Of a stretch of 64,000 nt of DNA, positions 1 to 11,411 are shown in pieces. The translations under genes were made by a program, and so were the position numbers. The DNA is from Podospora comata (taxonomy: Eukaryota > Ascomycota > Sordariomycetes > Sordariales > Podosporaceae): contig CP071499.1 in the NCBI GenBank assembly GCA_017354895.1, positions 2,976,001 through 3,040,000 on the forward strand. The letters are read 5' to 3'. The first letter of the stretch is position 1. Each line of letters starts with the position of its first letter. The notes under the pieces are model-generated. The model did not search any database. It had not been told where the DNA came from and worked only from the letters and a program-made list of their open reading frames with translations.

Positions 1-1240
1 GGATGTAGGGCTGAGAAAGGTTCCCTTTCGAGATATCTGAGGGCAAATGGCCAAATGCGATGCGGTGCGGTGCGGTGCGGTGGAAAGAGCTTGTGCGACG
101 AACAGCAGTGAGCCGACAGCGATGGAACGCACGGATAAGGCAGGCAGGCAAGGCACGGCTTTCAGGTGGTGGGGTGGTGTGGTGCTCGCTAGGGATATGG
201 CCGGTTTGGAATCGGGCCAGATCTGTCCTGTCCTGTCCTCGATGAGTTGTCCTTGACTACGGAGTAGGGAGTCCTGGGTGACCGCAGAGTCGGGAAGAGG
301 GAGGAAGAGGGATTTGAGGGTGATGGAGGAGTTGAGGTGGTGGTCAGAGATAGAATAGTCCTAGATAGATATTTGCCCCTGTGCTGCTGAGACCAGACGA
401 ACAAGACAAGAAAGACATCTGCACGTTCGAGGCAAGCCGGGCGCCTGTGGTTCTAGGACCAGGGGGCCTCTGAGGTTTGCTTGGCCGGCCGCTGGCCAAT
501 GCGAGGACCCGGGTGTCCAGGGGTGGCCGTTGGGGGTGAAAGGCGGGGCACCGTCTGGTGCCATCACCAGACAAAGACTTTCTTTAACGTCCAAGTTTCA
601 AAGTTTGAACTAGCGAACATTTTGACAGCATTGTCCATTTCCATCTCCATGATCTCGTGGCTAAGGTACCTGAAAAGCGGAAATTACATGGGGCCGCCTC
701 GACCGATATGGCCATTTTAGGACTTATGCTGAGAAGAAAGGAAGGCTGTCATGACTGGTGGCTGATGAGGAATGGCTTTTCGGTCAAGATGGGATTACAT
801 CTTAGCAAAGCTAATTACCAGCACATGCCGCCCTGAGGCAAGGAAGAGCGCGGAGGAGCCGTGGGAGCCGTCCCCGTACACTTCGTACACACCACTGACG
901 TGAGCAGTTCAACAAGCGACGAAGGGTGCATGGATCGCCAGAAATTGGCTACTATTGAATGGACGCCTCGGACACATCGCGGCTGTCTGTTGGTTCACTC
1001 CGTGAGAACTTGATGTGACGGCGTCGAATATCAAAAAGGCAACGGCTTTTCCCAAGCGCCCAGCCCTAGTCCCAATAAGCGCCCGCCCACACAGTGGGGT
1101 TGGTGCATCTTGTCGTTCCTGTGGGTCGCTAAAAGCCGCCCCACATTTTAGACGTCAAACCTCCAACCAAAATTTTTGATGGCAGCAACACATCTCATCG
1201 TGGACTATATGACTATATCTCATCACACCACACAGACGTC
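1..1240. other. Left-edge stretch with no supported gene
   Basis: I see no open frame with family features here. Short frames around 47-720 have no recognisable domain and biased composition. Near 62-81 there is a small tandem run of about four GCGGT units. The last 100-200 bases before 1241 are CA-rich and probably form the leader of the DBP8 gene. Confidence 0.6.
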
Positions 1241-2976
1241 ATGCCATCAGCTGCCTCAAAAAAGACCGGAAAGGTCAAGCCGGTGCCGGTGGATGAGGAT
1301 ATCCATTCAGATGATGTAAACTCAGGACCAGGTTCTGGCTCTGATTCAGACGACTCCAACCACTCAGACTCAGACTCGGATTCACTGGATAGCGACAGCC
1401 CCAGAAAACGCCGCCGAACAGAACCAAAAGATGTTCAAGTCGTCGACGACGACGACAACGATGATGATGAAGATGATGTCCCAAAAGTCATCCAGTCTGC
1501 CTACAGCGTAGTGTCACGCATCAAGTCTCAAAAATCCCAGGCCGACAAAGAGGCCGAAGCCGTAAAGGCGACCCTCCCGGAGCCCACCACCGGGGTCACG
1601 GTCTCTACCGACTCCAACACCACCTTCGAGTCCCTAGGAGTCCGCCCATGGCTGGTTCAGTCCCTCGCCAACATGGCTATCAAACGGCCCACCGCCATTC
1701 AAAGAGAAAGTATCCCCATGCTTCTCAAAGGAAGAGACTGCATCGGTGGCAGTAGGACAGGTTCCGGCAAAACAGTCGCCTTTTCAGTCCCCATCCTTCA
1801 ACAATGGGCCGAGAATCCATCGGCCATCTTTGGCGTCATTCTCACTCCTACTCGGCAAGACTGTCCTCTCACCCTCGCACGATTTCATCTCATATACTAA
1901 TTTCGGCTCACAGTGAACTCGCCCTCCAAATCTTCGAACAAGTCAAGGCCATCTCCTCCCCTCATTCCCTCAAAGCAATCCTCGTCACCGGAGGCGCAGA
2001 CATGCGGGCCCAGGCCATCGCCCTCGCCCAAAGGCCACACATCGTCATCGCCACCCCCGGCCGTCTAGCCGACCACATCCGCACTTCCGGCTACGACACC
2101 GTCTGCGGCTTGGGTCGCGTGAGATTCGTCGTGCTAGACGAAGCAGACAGGTTGCTTGCCGACAACGGTCCTGGTTCCATGCTCCCGGACGTGGAAGAGT
2201 GTCTCTCCGCCTTGCCACCGGCCGAGAAACGGCAGACACTCTTGTTCACCGCTACCATCACCCCGGAAGTCATGGCTCTCAAGAATATGCCCAGAAAACC
2301 TGGGAGAGAGCCGGTGTTTGTGTGTGAAGTTGACACAGAGAAGTTGGCGATTCCACCAACGCTTAAGCAGATGCATTTACAGGTTCCTGTTACACACAGG
2401 GAGCACTACTTGCACATGTTTTTGCTGACGGAGCAAAACGTCGACAAGAGCATTATTATCTTTTGCAACAGGACGTCAACAGCTGATTTCCTCCATCATT
2501 TACTTCGGTTGTTGGACCATAGGGTAACGAGTCTACACTCTAAACTACCCCAACGGCAGCGGATAGACAACCTGGGTAGATTCAGAGCGTCGGCCGCAAG
2601 GATTTTGGTGGCGACGGATGTGGCGGCCAGAGGTTTGGATATTCCTGAAGTGAAGATGGTGATCAACTATGATATCCCGAGAGATCCAGATGATTACATT
2701 CATCGCGTCGGTCGCACGGCCAGAGCGGGGAGGAAGGGCGATGCGGTCACGTTTGTTGGGCAGAGGGATGTTGATTTGGTGCTGGCGATTGAGGAGAGGG
2801 TGGGGAGGAAGATGGAGGCGTGGGAGGAGGAGGGCGTGAACTTGGAGACGAGGGTGGTGAGGGAGGCGTTGAAGTTGGTGAGCGAGAAGAAGAGGGAGGC
2901 GTTGCTGGAGTTGGAGGAGGGGAAGGAGGTTGGTGGGAAGAGGAAGAGGGGGATGGAGAAGCTGAGGGCTACTTGA
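1241..2976 (+). CDS. DBP8: ATP-dependent DEAD-box RNA helicase, Dbp8 family
   Basis: Predicted 558-residue DEAD-box helicase. In the family, Dbp8 works in the nucleolus in 18S rRNA maturation and small-subunit assembly. Two exons (1241-1854, 1914-2976) are joined across a 59-bp intron, which restores motif Ia as PTRELA. Visible motifs are the Dbp8-like Walker [11 protein letters not shown] (K177), LDEAD (D280), FTAT in place of the usual SAT, and [13 protein letters not shown] as motif VI. The first 100 residues or so are Ser/Asp-rich with a basic KRRR patch, which suits a nucleolar protein. The C-terminus is Glu/Lys-rich. The intron donor is GC rather than GT. The start is the first in-frame ATG after a CA-rich leader. 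Assignment to Dbp8 rather than another DEAD-box clade rests on the Q-motif and motif I wording and is strong but not tested by tree. Confidence 0.93.
1855..1913 (+). other. GC-AG intron of DBP8
   Basis: The donor reads GCAAGA and the acceptor CACAG, with a branch-like TACTAAT about 20 bases before the acceptor. Only this join (CG + T = Arg) restores the invariant PTRELA of motif Ia without a stop. No GT donor nearby gives the same protein. Confidence 0.85.
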
Positions 2977-3155
2977 GTGCTGGTGGTAATGTAGCCATGT
3001 TGAGTGGGACAACGAAGATACCCGATTCATTCATCATAATCCATAATTGCTCTTTGCACAACACTTGACTGAATGACATACTCCACGGTCTGCTATGTTC
3101 GACAATCAGCCTATGACAATCTCATCCAGTTGAACCGAACCACAAGACATCAACA

Positions 3156-4294
3156 TCAATAAGTAGCACTCAACCTCTGCACCAAATACTCCCCGCTATA
3201 TATCCCCTCATACTTCTTCTCCCCCTTCTCGCCCCCATAAGTCCCAGGAATAGCCTCGATGAAGCTGTCGAAATTCGGGTTGCAAAAGTACCTGTTTTCC
3301 TTCATCAGCACACATCACATCCTTCTACTCTTTCTCTCTCTCTCTCAGCAAGTACTCACGCAACACTATACCTGGCCGGATACTCCTTCACCTCTTCACT
3401 CTCCCCCTCCTCCTTCGGAGGCGGAGGCTCAACAACCCGATGAATCGTACTCTTCACCCCATCATTCGCCCACCTAGCCAGCAAATCCCCCGCATTCACC
3501 ACCACCGTCCCCTCAACAGGCCTCGCATCCACAAACCTCCCCCCCGGCGCCCTAACCTGCAAACCCCCCCTCCCATCCTGGAACAAAAGCGTGATACTCC
3601 CATAATCACTATGCTCCCCCGCCCGAATCGCCCCCTGCTCAAACCTTTCCTTTCCCACAGCCGGATAATGCAACAACCGTAACGTATTATCCCCCCTGTC
3701 CACAAACCCATCAAAAAACCCCTCCCCCAACCCCATACCCACAGCAATAGCCCTCATAACCTCCACATTCAGCTCATGACACCGTCTGTGAAACTCAGCC
3801 ATCACTTCCCTGAACCCTGCCAACTCGGGCCAGCGGTTAGGATGACCAGGCTCATCCTCCCTCCCAATCTCAAAACTCTCCTTCAGATCGGGCACCTTCT
3901 CCCTTAAACTCTCCACCTCGTCCGGCTTCGTCAGCTGCGTCACTTTTTCTCTACCGGGGGCCGAGTAACCCCTATTGGCGTCGGGTGTGGTCCACAGGTA
4001 CTTCCTCTTGAAGTCTTCTCCGTGATCAAAAAAGCTGGCAGAGTTGGCAAAGACAGAGGTCAAGAGGTCGGGGGGGATGGGGGTGTGGGAGAGGTAGAGA
4101 AAGCCTGAAGTCTGAAAGGCAGTGAGGATTGCTTTGGCGGTAGCAGCTTTGGATTCGGGGGAGCCAGAGAGGAAATCGGAAAAGTTGATGATCTGAGGGC
4201 GAGTATTAGTAGATATGGGAGGGGATGAGAGTGAGGGGAGGGGGGTAGCTACAGGAATGACGAGGCCGTCTTGTTCCACTGCTGTTGAGCCCAT
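3156..4294 (-). CDS. Thymine 7-hydroxylase-like 2-oxoglutarate/Fe(II) dioxygenase
   Basis: Predicted 356-residue dioxygenase of the isopenicillin-N-synthase-like fold. Exons are 4294-3360 and 3291-3156, with a 68-bp intron (3292-3359). The join gives ARYSVAYFCNPNF, which completes the 2-oxoglutarate-binding RxS motif (R308, S310). The iron triad is visible: H228 and D230 in EHSDYG, and H285 in IHRVV. The wording matches my memory of Neurospora thymine 7-hydroxylase closely, for example NRGYSAPGREKVTQLT, EIGREDEPGHPN, VVVNAGDLLARW and IEAIPGTY. That enzyme oxidises thymine in three steps to 5-carboxyuracil. The N-terminus is about 15 residues longer than the one I recall. It is transcribed away from a decarboxylase that would use its product, which supports the assignment. 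It could still be a paralogue with another substrate. Confidence 0.88.
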
Positions 4295-4847
4295 CTTGAA
4301 GCTTCACTTCAGGGAAATGACTGAAGAACTAAAGACGCAGCAAGCATACAGGTTCAAGAGCGGGGTGAAGCTTCAAGTATGCTGCTGCAGAGTTCCCTTT
4401 GTGCTACAAAGCCGTTGAAACATCAACCCGGAGCTCTCCGTGCTGCTGTCCGGGAGGGGTACTGCCGCCCATAATGTATGTCTCAGAGCCCTCGCAAGGA
4501 GCTATCATATCTCACAGCCAGCATTGTCATGTGTCATACTCCAGACCTTCCTATCGGAGGAATTGACGGTCATATACAGACAGTGGTAGTCAATGATAAG
4601 ACTAACATGCCCCCTGTTCGACAACGATAACAGCGCGGGCACTCAAGGTGGGAATGTGGGGTGATAGACGTTGACTTACACAGCAGGAGCTCTCCCATAT
4701 CCCGTCTTGGCTTGCAGCAAGCACCCCTCGTTCGCTACTCACATCAGTCAACTTGCCTTACATAGCATACTTCATCTTCCCAAACCTTTTTCTTTCAACC
4801 ACATCTCCTTCACACCCTCAATCTTTACCCCCAACAAGCCACCCAAA
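4295..4847. promoter_or_regulatory. Shared divergent promoter of the T7H-like and IDCase-like genes
   Basis: This 553-bp gap lies between two outward-facing start codons. It must hold both promoters and leaders. The right end (about 4740-4847) is a CT/CA-rich leader ending in CCCAAAATG. I could not pick out a convincing TATA box or a named factor site. Confidence 0.6.
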
Positions 4848-6089
4848 ATGCCTTCCAGCAAGAAGAAGCCCCAGCAACCCGCACAGGGGGAACCCTCCAA
4901 CCCAACTGTCCCCGCAGTCGAAACAACAGATCCCCAGACCAACAAGCCCAACATCGTCGACATCCACACCCATATGTACCCCCCCTCCTACATCAAGCTT
5001 CTCGAATCCCGCAACACCATTCCCCTCATCCGGTCCTTCCCTGGCCACCCTGAACCTCGCCTCGTCCTCCTCCCCTCTGAGGTCCCCCTCCTTTCCAACC
5101 CTTCCCCATCCCACCCCCCAGGACGCCCCCTAACAGAAGCCTACACCTCCCTCGACGCCAAGATCGCCTTCATGGACAAGCACAACATCTCCATCTCGGT
5201 CCTCTCCCTCGCCAACCCCTGGCTCGAGTTCCTCTCCACCTCCCCCGACCCCTCATCCCTCTTGGAACCCGCTCTCAGAATCAACGTCGAGTTCGAAGTC
5301 ATGTGCAATCAACACCCCGGCCGGCTTTACTTTTTCGGCGTCCTCCCCCTCCACCCCGAAAACACCTTGTGCGCACTCCCGTTGGTTCTCTCCATGAAGA
5401 TGAAATTCAAACACTGCCGAGGTGTCATCATCGGCACCAATGGGCTGGGAAAAGGTCTCGATGATCCGGACATGGAGGACGTTTTTGAAATGTTGGAGGA
5501 AGATGACCTGCCAATATTTCTCCACCCGCATTATGGGTTGCCAAATCAGGTGTTTGGAGAGAGGGCGGAGAAGGGGGAGTACGGGCATGTGTTGTCGTTG
5601 GCTTTAGGGTTCCCGATGGAGACGACGGTGGCGGTGTCGAGGATGTATCTGTCGGGCATGTTTGACAAGTTTCCCAAGCTAAAAGTCATTCTGGCGCATG
5701 GGGGTGGGACGTTGCCGTTTTTGGCGGCGAGGATTGAGAGCTGCATTCGGCATGATGGGTATTTGCACAAGAAGGAGAAGGAAGGGCGTGGGAAGATTAA
5801 AAGGTCGATATGGGAGGTGTTGAACAGTCAGGTGTATCTGGATGCGGTGGTGTATGGGGAGGTTGGACTGAAAGCGGCGATTCAGGCTTCGGGGGAGAGA
5901 GGGGTGGAGAGGCTGATGTTTGGGACTGATCATCCCTTCTTCCCACCGTTAGAGGAAGGGGAGGAGGAATGGGGGAGTGTGGTGATGAATACTGAGGCTG
6001 TGAATAAGGGGCTGGGGGAGGGGAGCAAAGAGGCGAGGATGGTGTTGGGGGAGAATGCGATCAAGATTTTGAACTTGGAGAAACCCTGA
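4848..6089 (+). CDS. Isoorotate (5-carboxyuracil) decarboxylase-like amidohydrolase
   Basis: Predicted 413-residue single-exon member of the amidohydrolase-2 (ACMSD-like) family. The fungal isoorotate decarboxylase that I remember shares DIHTHMYPPSYI, SLANPW, LGTxGLGKGLDDP, FLHPHYGLPN, ALGFPMETT and FGTDHPFFPP with this protein. Metal ligands are visible as H40 and H42 (HTH), H226 or H228 (HPH) and D361 (GTDHP); H284 sits in LAHGGG. The family reaction removes CO2 from 5-carboxyuracil to give uracil in thymidine salvage. The first in-frame ATG, after a CT/CA-rich leader, is used; the frame stays open upstream but lacks ATG. A Lys/Pro/Gln-rich lead of about 33 residues precedes the conserved fold. 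The 5' half is strongly C-rich and the 3' half G-rich on the coding strand. An ACMSD-type decarboxylase with another substrate is the alternative. Confidence 0.9.
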   Translation: MPSSKKKPQQPAQGEPSNPTVPAVETTDPQTNKPNIVDIHTHMYPPSYIKLLESRNTIPLIRSFPGHPEPRLVLLPSEVPLLSNPSPSHPPGRPLTEAYTSLDAKIAFMDKHNISISVLSLANPWLEFLSTSPDPSSLLEPALRINVEFEVMCNQHPGRLYFFGVLPLHPENTLCALPLVLSMKMKFKHCRGVIIGTNGLGKGLDDPDMEDVFEMLEEDDLPIFLHPHYGLPNQVFGERAEKGEYGHVLSLALGFPMETTVAVSRMYLSGMFDKFPKLKVILAHGGGTLPFLAARIESCIRHDGYLHKKEKEGRGKIKRSIWEVLNSQVYLDAVVYGEVGLKAAIQASGERGVERLMFGTDHPFFPPLEEGEEEWGSVVMNTEAVNKGLGEGSKEARMVLGENAIKILNLEKP

Positions 6090-6532
6090 GATCAGCTGAC
6101 TGGATTCGCCGGGTAGCACTTGCCTCCAGCTGTACCTTTGTATACCTATTTCAGGAAGGCACGATAAGGCATTGGGGAAGAGCAACTTGAGAAGGGAAGG
6201 TGCAATGGACTTGACACTCTTGGGAACACTTGAGAAGGGAAAAAGCCACGGAAGAACACATAAGAAAAGAAGAAGAAAACAACCATATTCATACACAAAT
6301 GTAAATCCTTCATCCCGGACCTTTTCGCTTCGAAAAAATCCTCAACACCCAACCATATACAACCGGAAAACTCCATTTACCCAAAATCAGAACCAAAAAC
6401 TCCCAATATCACCAGTGGCCGAGTCGAGCACATCTTGCCCACCAGCAACAAGCCTCCATCATAACTCCTACAATTGCCACCTTCATCCCTCTCTATGTCA
6501 AACTGCCTCCCCAAAACATAGTCACTGCCCTT

Positions 6533-6628
6533 TCAGTCACCACCAGACCCCTCAGTAACCAAAGAACCAGCAAACTCACGTACATTCTCCCTTCCCCCGG
6601 GAGTGGAAGGGTTTGTGGGGTTGGGCAT
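6533..6628 (-). CDS. Candidate micro-gene, 31 codons
   Basis: Unrecognised. A CA-rich stretch on the minus strand that resembles fungal leaders (about 6629-6760) ends in ACCATCATGCC, close to a fungal start context. The frame that follows begins MPNPTNPSTPGGREN and runs 31 codons. Just inside it lie overlapping donor-like motifs (GTACGTGAGT) and, about 60 bases on, a CTGA plus GGCAG acceptor, so an intron may be present; splicing at the second donor would give a different tail of about 10 residues. No domain is known to me. The only support is the leader and start context, so it may be non-coding. Confidence 0.22.
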   Translation of the reverse strand: MPNPTNPSTPGGRENVREFAGSLVTEGSGGD

Positions 6629-7587
6629 GATGGTAGCTGGGTGGTAAGTTCCTTTTGGGTTGGAAGTAAAGTGGTTTGATATGTGCGTCTGTTCAAGGTG
6701 TTGTAGGTGTAATTCGGGATTGGTGCCTCAAGCATTGAGAAAGTACACCGAGGGTAGAGTGCGGTTGTTGCTGTCAAGAGAGGGGAGTTGAGGGAAATGA
6801 ATGAGGATGCCAAACCTCAGGGTCGAACCCTTCCAGGTATATATCATTGCCCAGTCAATGGTGCAATAACCCTCGAGCAGTTCAGTTAATCCCCTCTGTT
6901 TGGTTTGCATCTCTTTTTTAATAGTATGATGCCTGACAGTTTGTGTTAGCATACAACCTCCAAAACCATCCAATCAACTTGCAGGTTGTAGAGAGAAGAA
7001 CGCCTAGTCGACGGGAGGAGGCAGGTAGTACGAGCCGAGCTTCTGTTTAAATAATTAGTATTTAGACGATTTACCTACCTTACCTCGTCTGTCATGCCCG
7101 GTAAAGCTACCTATTTATTCTAGAAGTAGGCTTTGCGCAGTTGTGGAAATCAACAGCACGAAGGAGATGTGTGCCCGTGGGGCGAACAGATCTCGGGGAG
7201 ATGATTACAACCAAGCGAGGCTGGCTACAAATCAAACCAAACCCTGACCATACCAAAGCACACACCGAGCCAAAAGCTGTCAAAATCATTATCTTCTTGA
7301 TGGTTTGATAGGTTTGACCGAGAGGGTAGCACCCTTACCTTTTTGTTCAGGAGTAATCGCGACACGGGATCAAGTAAACCTCAGCAGGATATATACATAA
7401 TGTAGACTGATATCCGCAACCATCCCCTGAGATGAAATCACTACTCCCAACTCAGATGCACATCTTCAAAGCCAGGCACAATGCATGCCCACGCTTAGGT
7501 AGGGACAAAAATGGAATTTGGTATCTCTCAAGGAAAAAGTGACTATATCAACTTTCGAAACCAAGCACATCTCTCAGATAGCTGCCC

Positions 7588-7616
7588 ATACACACACACA
7601 CACACACGCACACATT
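7588..7616. repeat. CA dinucleotide microsatellite
   Basis: A run of CA units with one CG interruption, in the intergenic region downstream of both flanking genes. Confidence 0.8.
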
Positions 7617-7896
7617 CACGCGGATACGCAACCCTAATGTGTACACCAATCCCTACCAGCCAGACCACACTGTAGATACACACCACCCCACCTCCCCATC
7701 TCATCCTCAATATCAAACGTTGTCATCACGACTGGTATTTCCCGCCCTCTTTGAACCCTCCAAAAAGCTAACTCCCCCCTTCCCTTTTCCAAATCCATAC
7801 CCTTTCCTGATCCAAATCCCAATAACCTTCTTCCTTTCCAATAACCCGCCTGCTAAAAAATGCGATCCAGAAAATTGATCAAAAAAAGCGAAATAT

Positions 7897-7933
7897 ACGC
7901 ACACACACACACACGCACACACACGCACACACA
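7897..7933. repeat. CA dinucleotide microsatellite, interrupted
   Basis: A second CA run with CG interruptions about 70 bases beyond the regulator's stop codon, probably in its 3' untranslated region. Confidence 0.8.
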
Positions 7934-8001
7934 ATATACCACACACCAAAGAAACCCCCTCCCATCTCATACTAATACACCCCCTTTATCCCCCCATCCC
8001 C

Positions 8002-11000
8002 CTAATGATGATGCATCCCCCCCATCCCAAACATACTCCCAAAAGCATCCATCCCCCCTCCCACCCCCCCCTGCCCACCCAAAACCCCACCCCCTAGCCC
8101 ATCCCCTGGCCCCCCAATCTCAGGCGGTTCCATATTAAAAGGCATAAACCAGGCCGAACTCGGCTCCGCCCCAAAAGCAGCATGCAGCGCAGCGTCCTGC
8201 TGAGCAGTATGTCCCCCCCTCCCACCACCACCACCACCACCACCACCACCATGATGTCTCCCCCCTCCCCCATCACCACCACCCCCTCTCCCACCCCCAG
8301 TCCCATCATGATCCTGCGCCGCCCACCCCGCCAGACCCGACGCGAGTGGATGATGCTCAACCCCATTCCCATACGCCCCAAACACCAGCTGTCTATCCAG
8401 CCCCGGCAGCCCATGAGCCCCCAACGCGCCCAAGGCAAACGGATCCGGCGGAAAAAACGAATTGTGCGGATGATGAGGGTGATGATGCGACAAATGCGAG
8501 ACCGCCACCGGGGAGACAGGCGACAAGGCATGATACGCCGACGCGTTCGTTATTGTCAAGGGGTTGAACGGGCTGGGACCACTAGACTGCGGACCAACAC
8601 CCGCATTGGCAGAGAAAGACCGTTGATGAAGCCTCGCAGCAGCATGCATCTGCTCAGCCGCGCCTTGTTGATGATGATGATGATGTTGTTGTTGGGCGCG
8701 GGCAAAGTCGGTTTGCAACGGTGATAAAACCTGGTCGTTGGCACCTCGCTGGGAGCCGCCAGCAGTGGAAGCCTTTCTAACGATGGATTTCCGTTTGAGG
8801 TGCTGGCCGGGGCGGGAGATGCCATTCGGACCACCAGCATGTTCGCCACTTTGCGGGGAGAGCGTGGTAAAAAACTCTTCGACTGTGTGCAGTTCTGGTT
8901 TCTGTTCTAGCACCGCGTCCTCGCCCTTTTCCTTCTTCTTGTACGTGGCTGGGTCGAGGAAGTCGGACTGAGAGACGCCGTGAGGATAACGGTCGAACCA
9001 GTCGCCGTATTGGAATATGGGCGAGGCGGCGTTTTCCTGGGCTGGGTTGCCTTGCCTGGCTGCGTCGGCGCAGGTGCGGTACTGTTCGCGGAGGTTTTCC
9101 GACATCCAGTGGAACATGCCCCAGTACCGTCTCATCTTGGAGAGGAACTTGACGTTGGTGGCGAGGTTGCGCTTCGAGGTTGCCTCCATCGAGGGGTTGC
9201 CCGAGAAGATGCCAAAGATGTGGACTGTGCTAGACAAGAAGGCACAGTATCCTGTGAAGGGTGCCGTGATGAAATGTGACTCGGCATCCTTGAGTAGTTC
9301 TGATATCCGGTTCGCGGCGGCGAATGCCTTTGCGCCTGCCTTGGTGACGAACGCCTTCGGCACGTCCTGTTGTGACTGACCGTTTGGCGATGAGACGGCG
9401 AACCGGTTCATAAACAGAATGTTTTGCTGGACCGAGATGTGCAGAAACAGAAACTGGTTGGCCATGTTGTCTGTCTCATGCAAGTGAAGGTTTTCTGGTG
9501 TGTAAGCCAAAGACTCCGGCAGCTCAAAGTCTTCGGTCTGCTTGAGTAGTTTCGCGTATTCGGATTCCGGACTCCACATGGGGTGAGGATCTAACTCCTT
9601 TCCGCCCTGGTTGAGGTACCCGATGATGCGCCCCCATAAAGCGATGGCCTTGATCATCCAGGCTGCCACGCCCATATTGTCCTTGGCCTCGGTCGCTTGA
9701 CCCTCGGTCGTGGGCTCTAGAACTTGCCCACTGAGCGTCTCGGTCGGCCCGGGCATGTCGTACTGAAAGTTTTTTTCCTTGATGGGCAGTGGGATCTTGA
9801 GGGTTTCCTCTCTGATGAAACATGGCCGATCGGTTCCTGATGAGTTGAAACGGTCCATCAAGAAGCACGCCCACATCGTTCGTCTCCGGATTTCTCGATC
9901 GATAAAGCTCAACTGTGTCTTTCCCGTCATCCGGAGGGGGTCGTGCTCGAGATCCTTGTGAAGCTGAAGCGCAAAAGCCATCCGAATGGCCTGTCCTCCC
10001 AAAGACCAACTCCGTCCACCATGGCATGTGCCGAACTCGTGCAGACCCAGAATCAGAAGACAGGTCAAAATCGTGATATTTGGCCATTCGTATCGCTTGG
10101 TGAGAATATCGCGGGCCGTCGAAGCCCATTCCTCTCCACGAAGGAAATTCGGGTTCGTGGCTAGCTTTGGGTGGTTGGAAAAGCGTGCAGCAATGGCGCA
10201 TACCGAGAGGATCAACACTGGAGGTAAAGCGCCGGCCCTGTTTCGAACAGTCAATAATGAAACTCACAGATCAGTTGCGAGCCGACTTACTTGAGCTTTC
10301 TCATAAAGCTTGGTTTATGAAGGATGTGATAAGCTTGGCCGTAAATGTTCTCAAAAAACACCTCGGCCAAGTGCTCCTGGATCTCCTTTGATGGCAGAGC
10401 ATCGCCGCCCTCGAGCAACAGCTTCGATTCCTCCGCCTCTTGAACCAGCATCGTTGAAGGCTTGTGAGGTCCATCCAGCTTGGATCTTGATGTGCCACGA
10501 GCCCAATTGTCCAAGTCTGGTCCGAAAGCTTCATCAGCACCGCGCTTCTTCGCCGCGCCCTTGGTGCTGGTGAGAGTCCCTGGAATAGCCGGCTTGACAA
10601 CCGCTCTGGTCACCGACGCCGCCATAGAATCCTGCTCTGATTTTGGCACCACTTTGATGATGCGCTCCTCCATTCTCTTCAACCGCTTATCCAGCATGGC
10701 CATATAATCAGTCCTCGGCGCCGCCTTGCGCGCTGTCACCTTGTAGACACATGGAATGCGAGACCGTAGACAGTGCTTGCATGCTGGCTTCTCTCCCGAG
10801 CATCTAATCTTCTTGCGCCGACACGCGATGCAGGCCAGGGGTAATCTCTTGCGCTCCTTGCCCGCCTTCGTCTTCAGCTCGCTCCATGCCGGTGTCGCAT
10901 CTGTCTTATCACCTTTTGATTTTCCACCCATGTCTGTCCCATCCCCCAAGCCTCCAGTGGCAAGACCAAACTCGTCCGACATTGGCTCCTCCAGGGAATT

Positions 11001-11411
11001 GCCGCCATTCTGGTTGCTGTCGGGGCTGCCATTCTCGGATGTGTCCATGCTCTCCTGCCGCCGGCCATTGGTGTCGCTGTAAGAGGTCTGGACAGTGATG
11101 GAGGTGGCCTGGTTCTGTTGGTCATGCATCGAGGTTACCGAAGGTGGATGGGAATGCGCAAACACGTCTGGAGTGTGATCGTCAAAGTTTGGTGGAGCTA
11201 AACCAGCCATCGGTGAGTCGTCTTGATAGGAGAACTGAAAGTCGCCAAAATGGGTCGCATCTACAAGATCGTGAGTTGCTGCCGTAATGGTTCCCATCCC
11301 GTCATTGGATGACTCCAGCTTGAGGGCTTGCAGAGCAGCGGATGATTCAGGTTGCGCGTGGTGACCGTCAGTGTTGTCCGCCGAGGGCGAGAAATCGAGC
11401 TCCAGCGACAT
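8002..11411 (-). CDS. Zn(II)2Cys6 fungal transcription factor with Fungal_trans domain
   Basis: Predicted 1118-residue regulator. Exons are 11411-10291 and 10237-8002, with a 53-bp intron (10238-10290) whose join gives FMRKLKAGALPP. The zinc cluster CIACRRKKIRC with CKHC and PC starts at C194. It is followed by a basic/heptad segment (DYMAMLDKRLKRMEERI) suited to dimerisation. The middle-homology (fungal-specific transcription factor) domain starts near residue 350 (AYHILHKPSF) and runs several hundred residues. The N-terminal 180 residues are acidic and Ser/Gln-rich, a likely activation region. The tail has His, Gln and Gly runs (a Gly run near 8220-8260). The start is the first ATG in the frame, although the frame is open 640 bases further upstream without ATG. 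I do not recognise the specific regulon. The upstream 5.3 kb is gene-free, as seen for heavily regulated fungal regulators. Confidence 0.9.

Larger units (their letters stand above)
6090..8001. other. Convergent intergenic region with CA microsatellites
   Basis: This lies between the 3' ends of the decarboxylase (+) and the Zn2Cys6 regulator (-). It holds CA/CG dinucleotide runs near 7590-7615 and 7898-7932. One short candidate frame on the minus strand (6533-6628) is listed separately. Nothing else looks coding. Confidence 0.6.

Noticed and set aside
6800-6850. A GGTTCGACC-like box on the minus strand resembling a tRNA T-arm
   Set aside because: The flanking bases do not pair as a five-base T-stem with a seven-base loop, and no acceptor or D-arm could be found.
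9524-10267. A 247-codon minus-strand frame inside the Zn2Cys6 regulator
   Set aside because: It is a +1-type shadow of the middle-homology domain without its own features.
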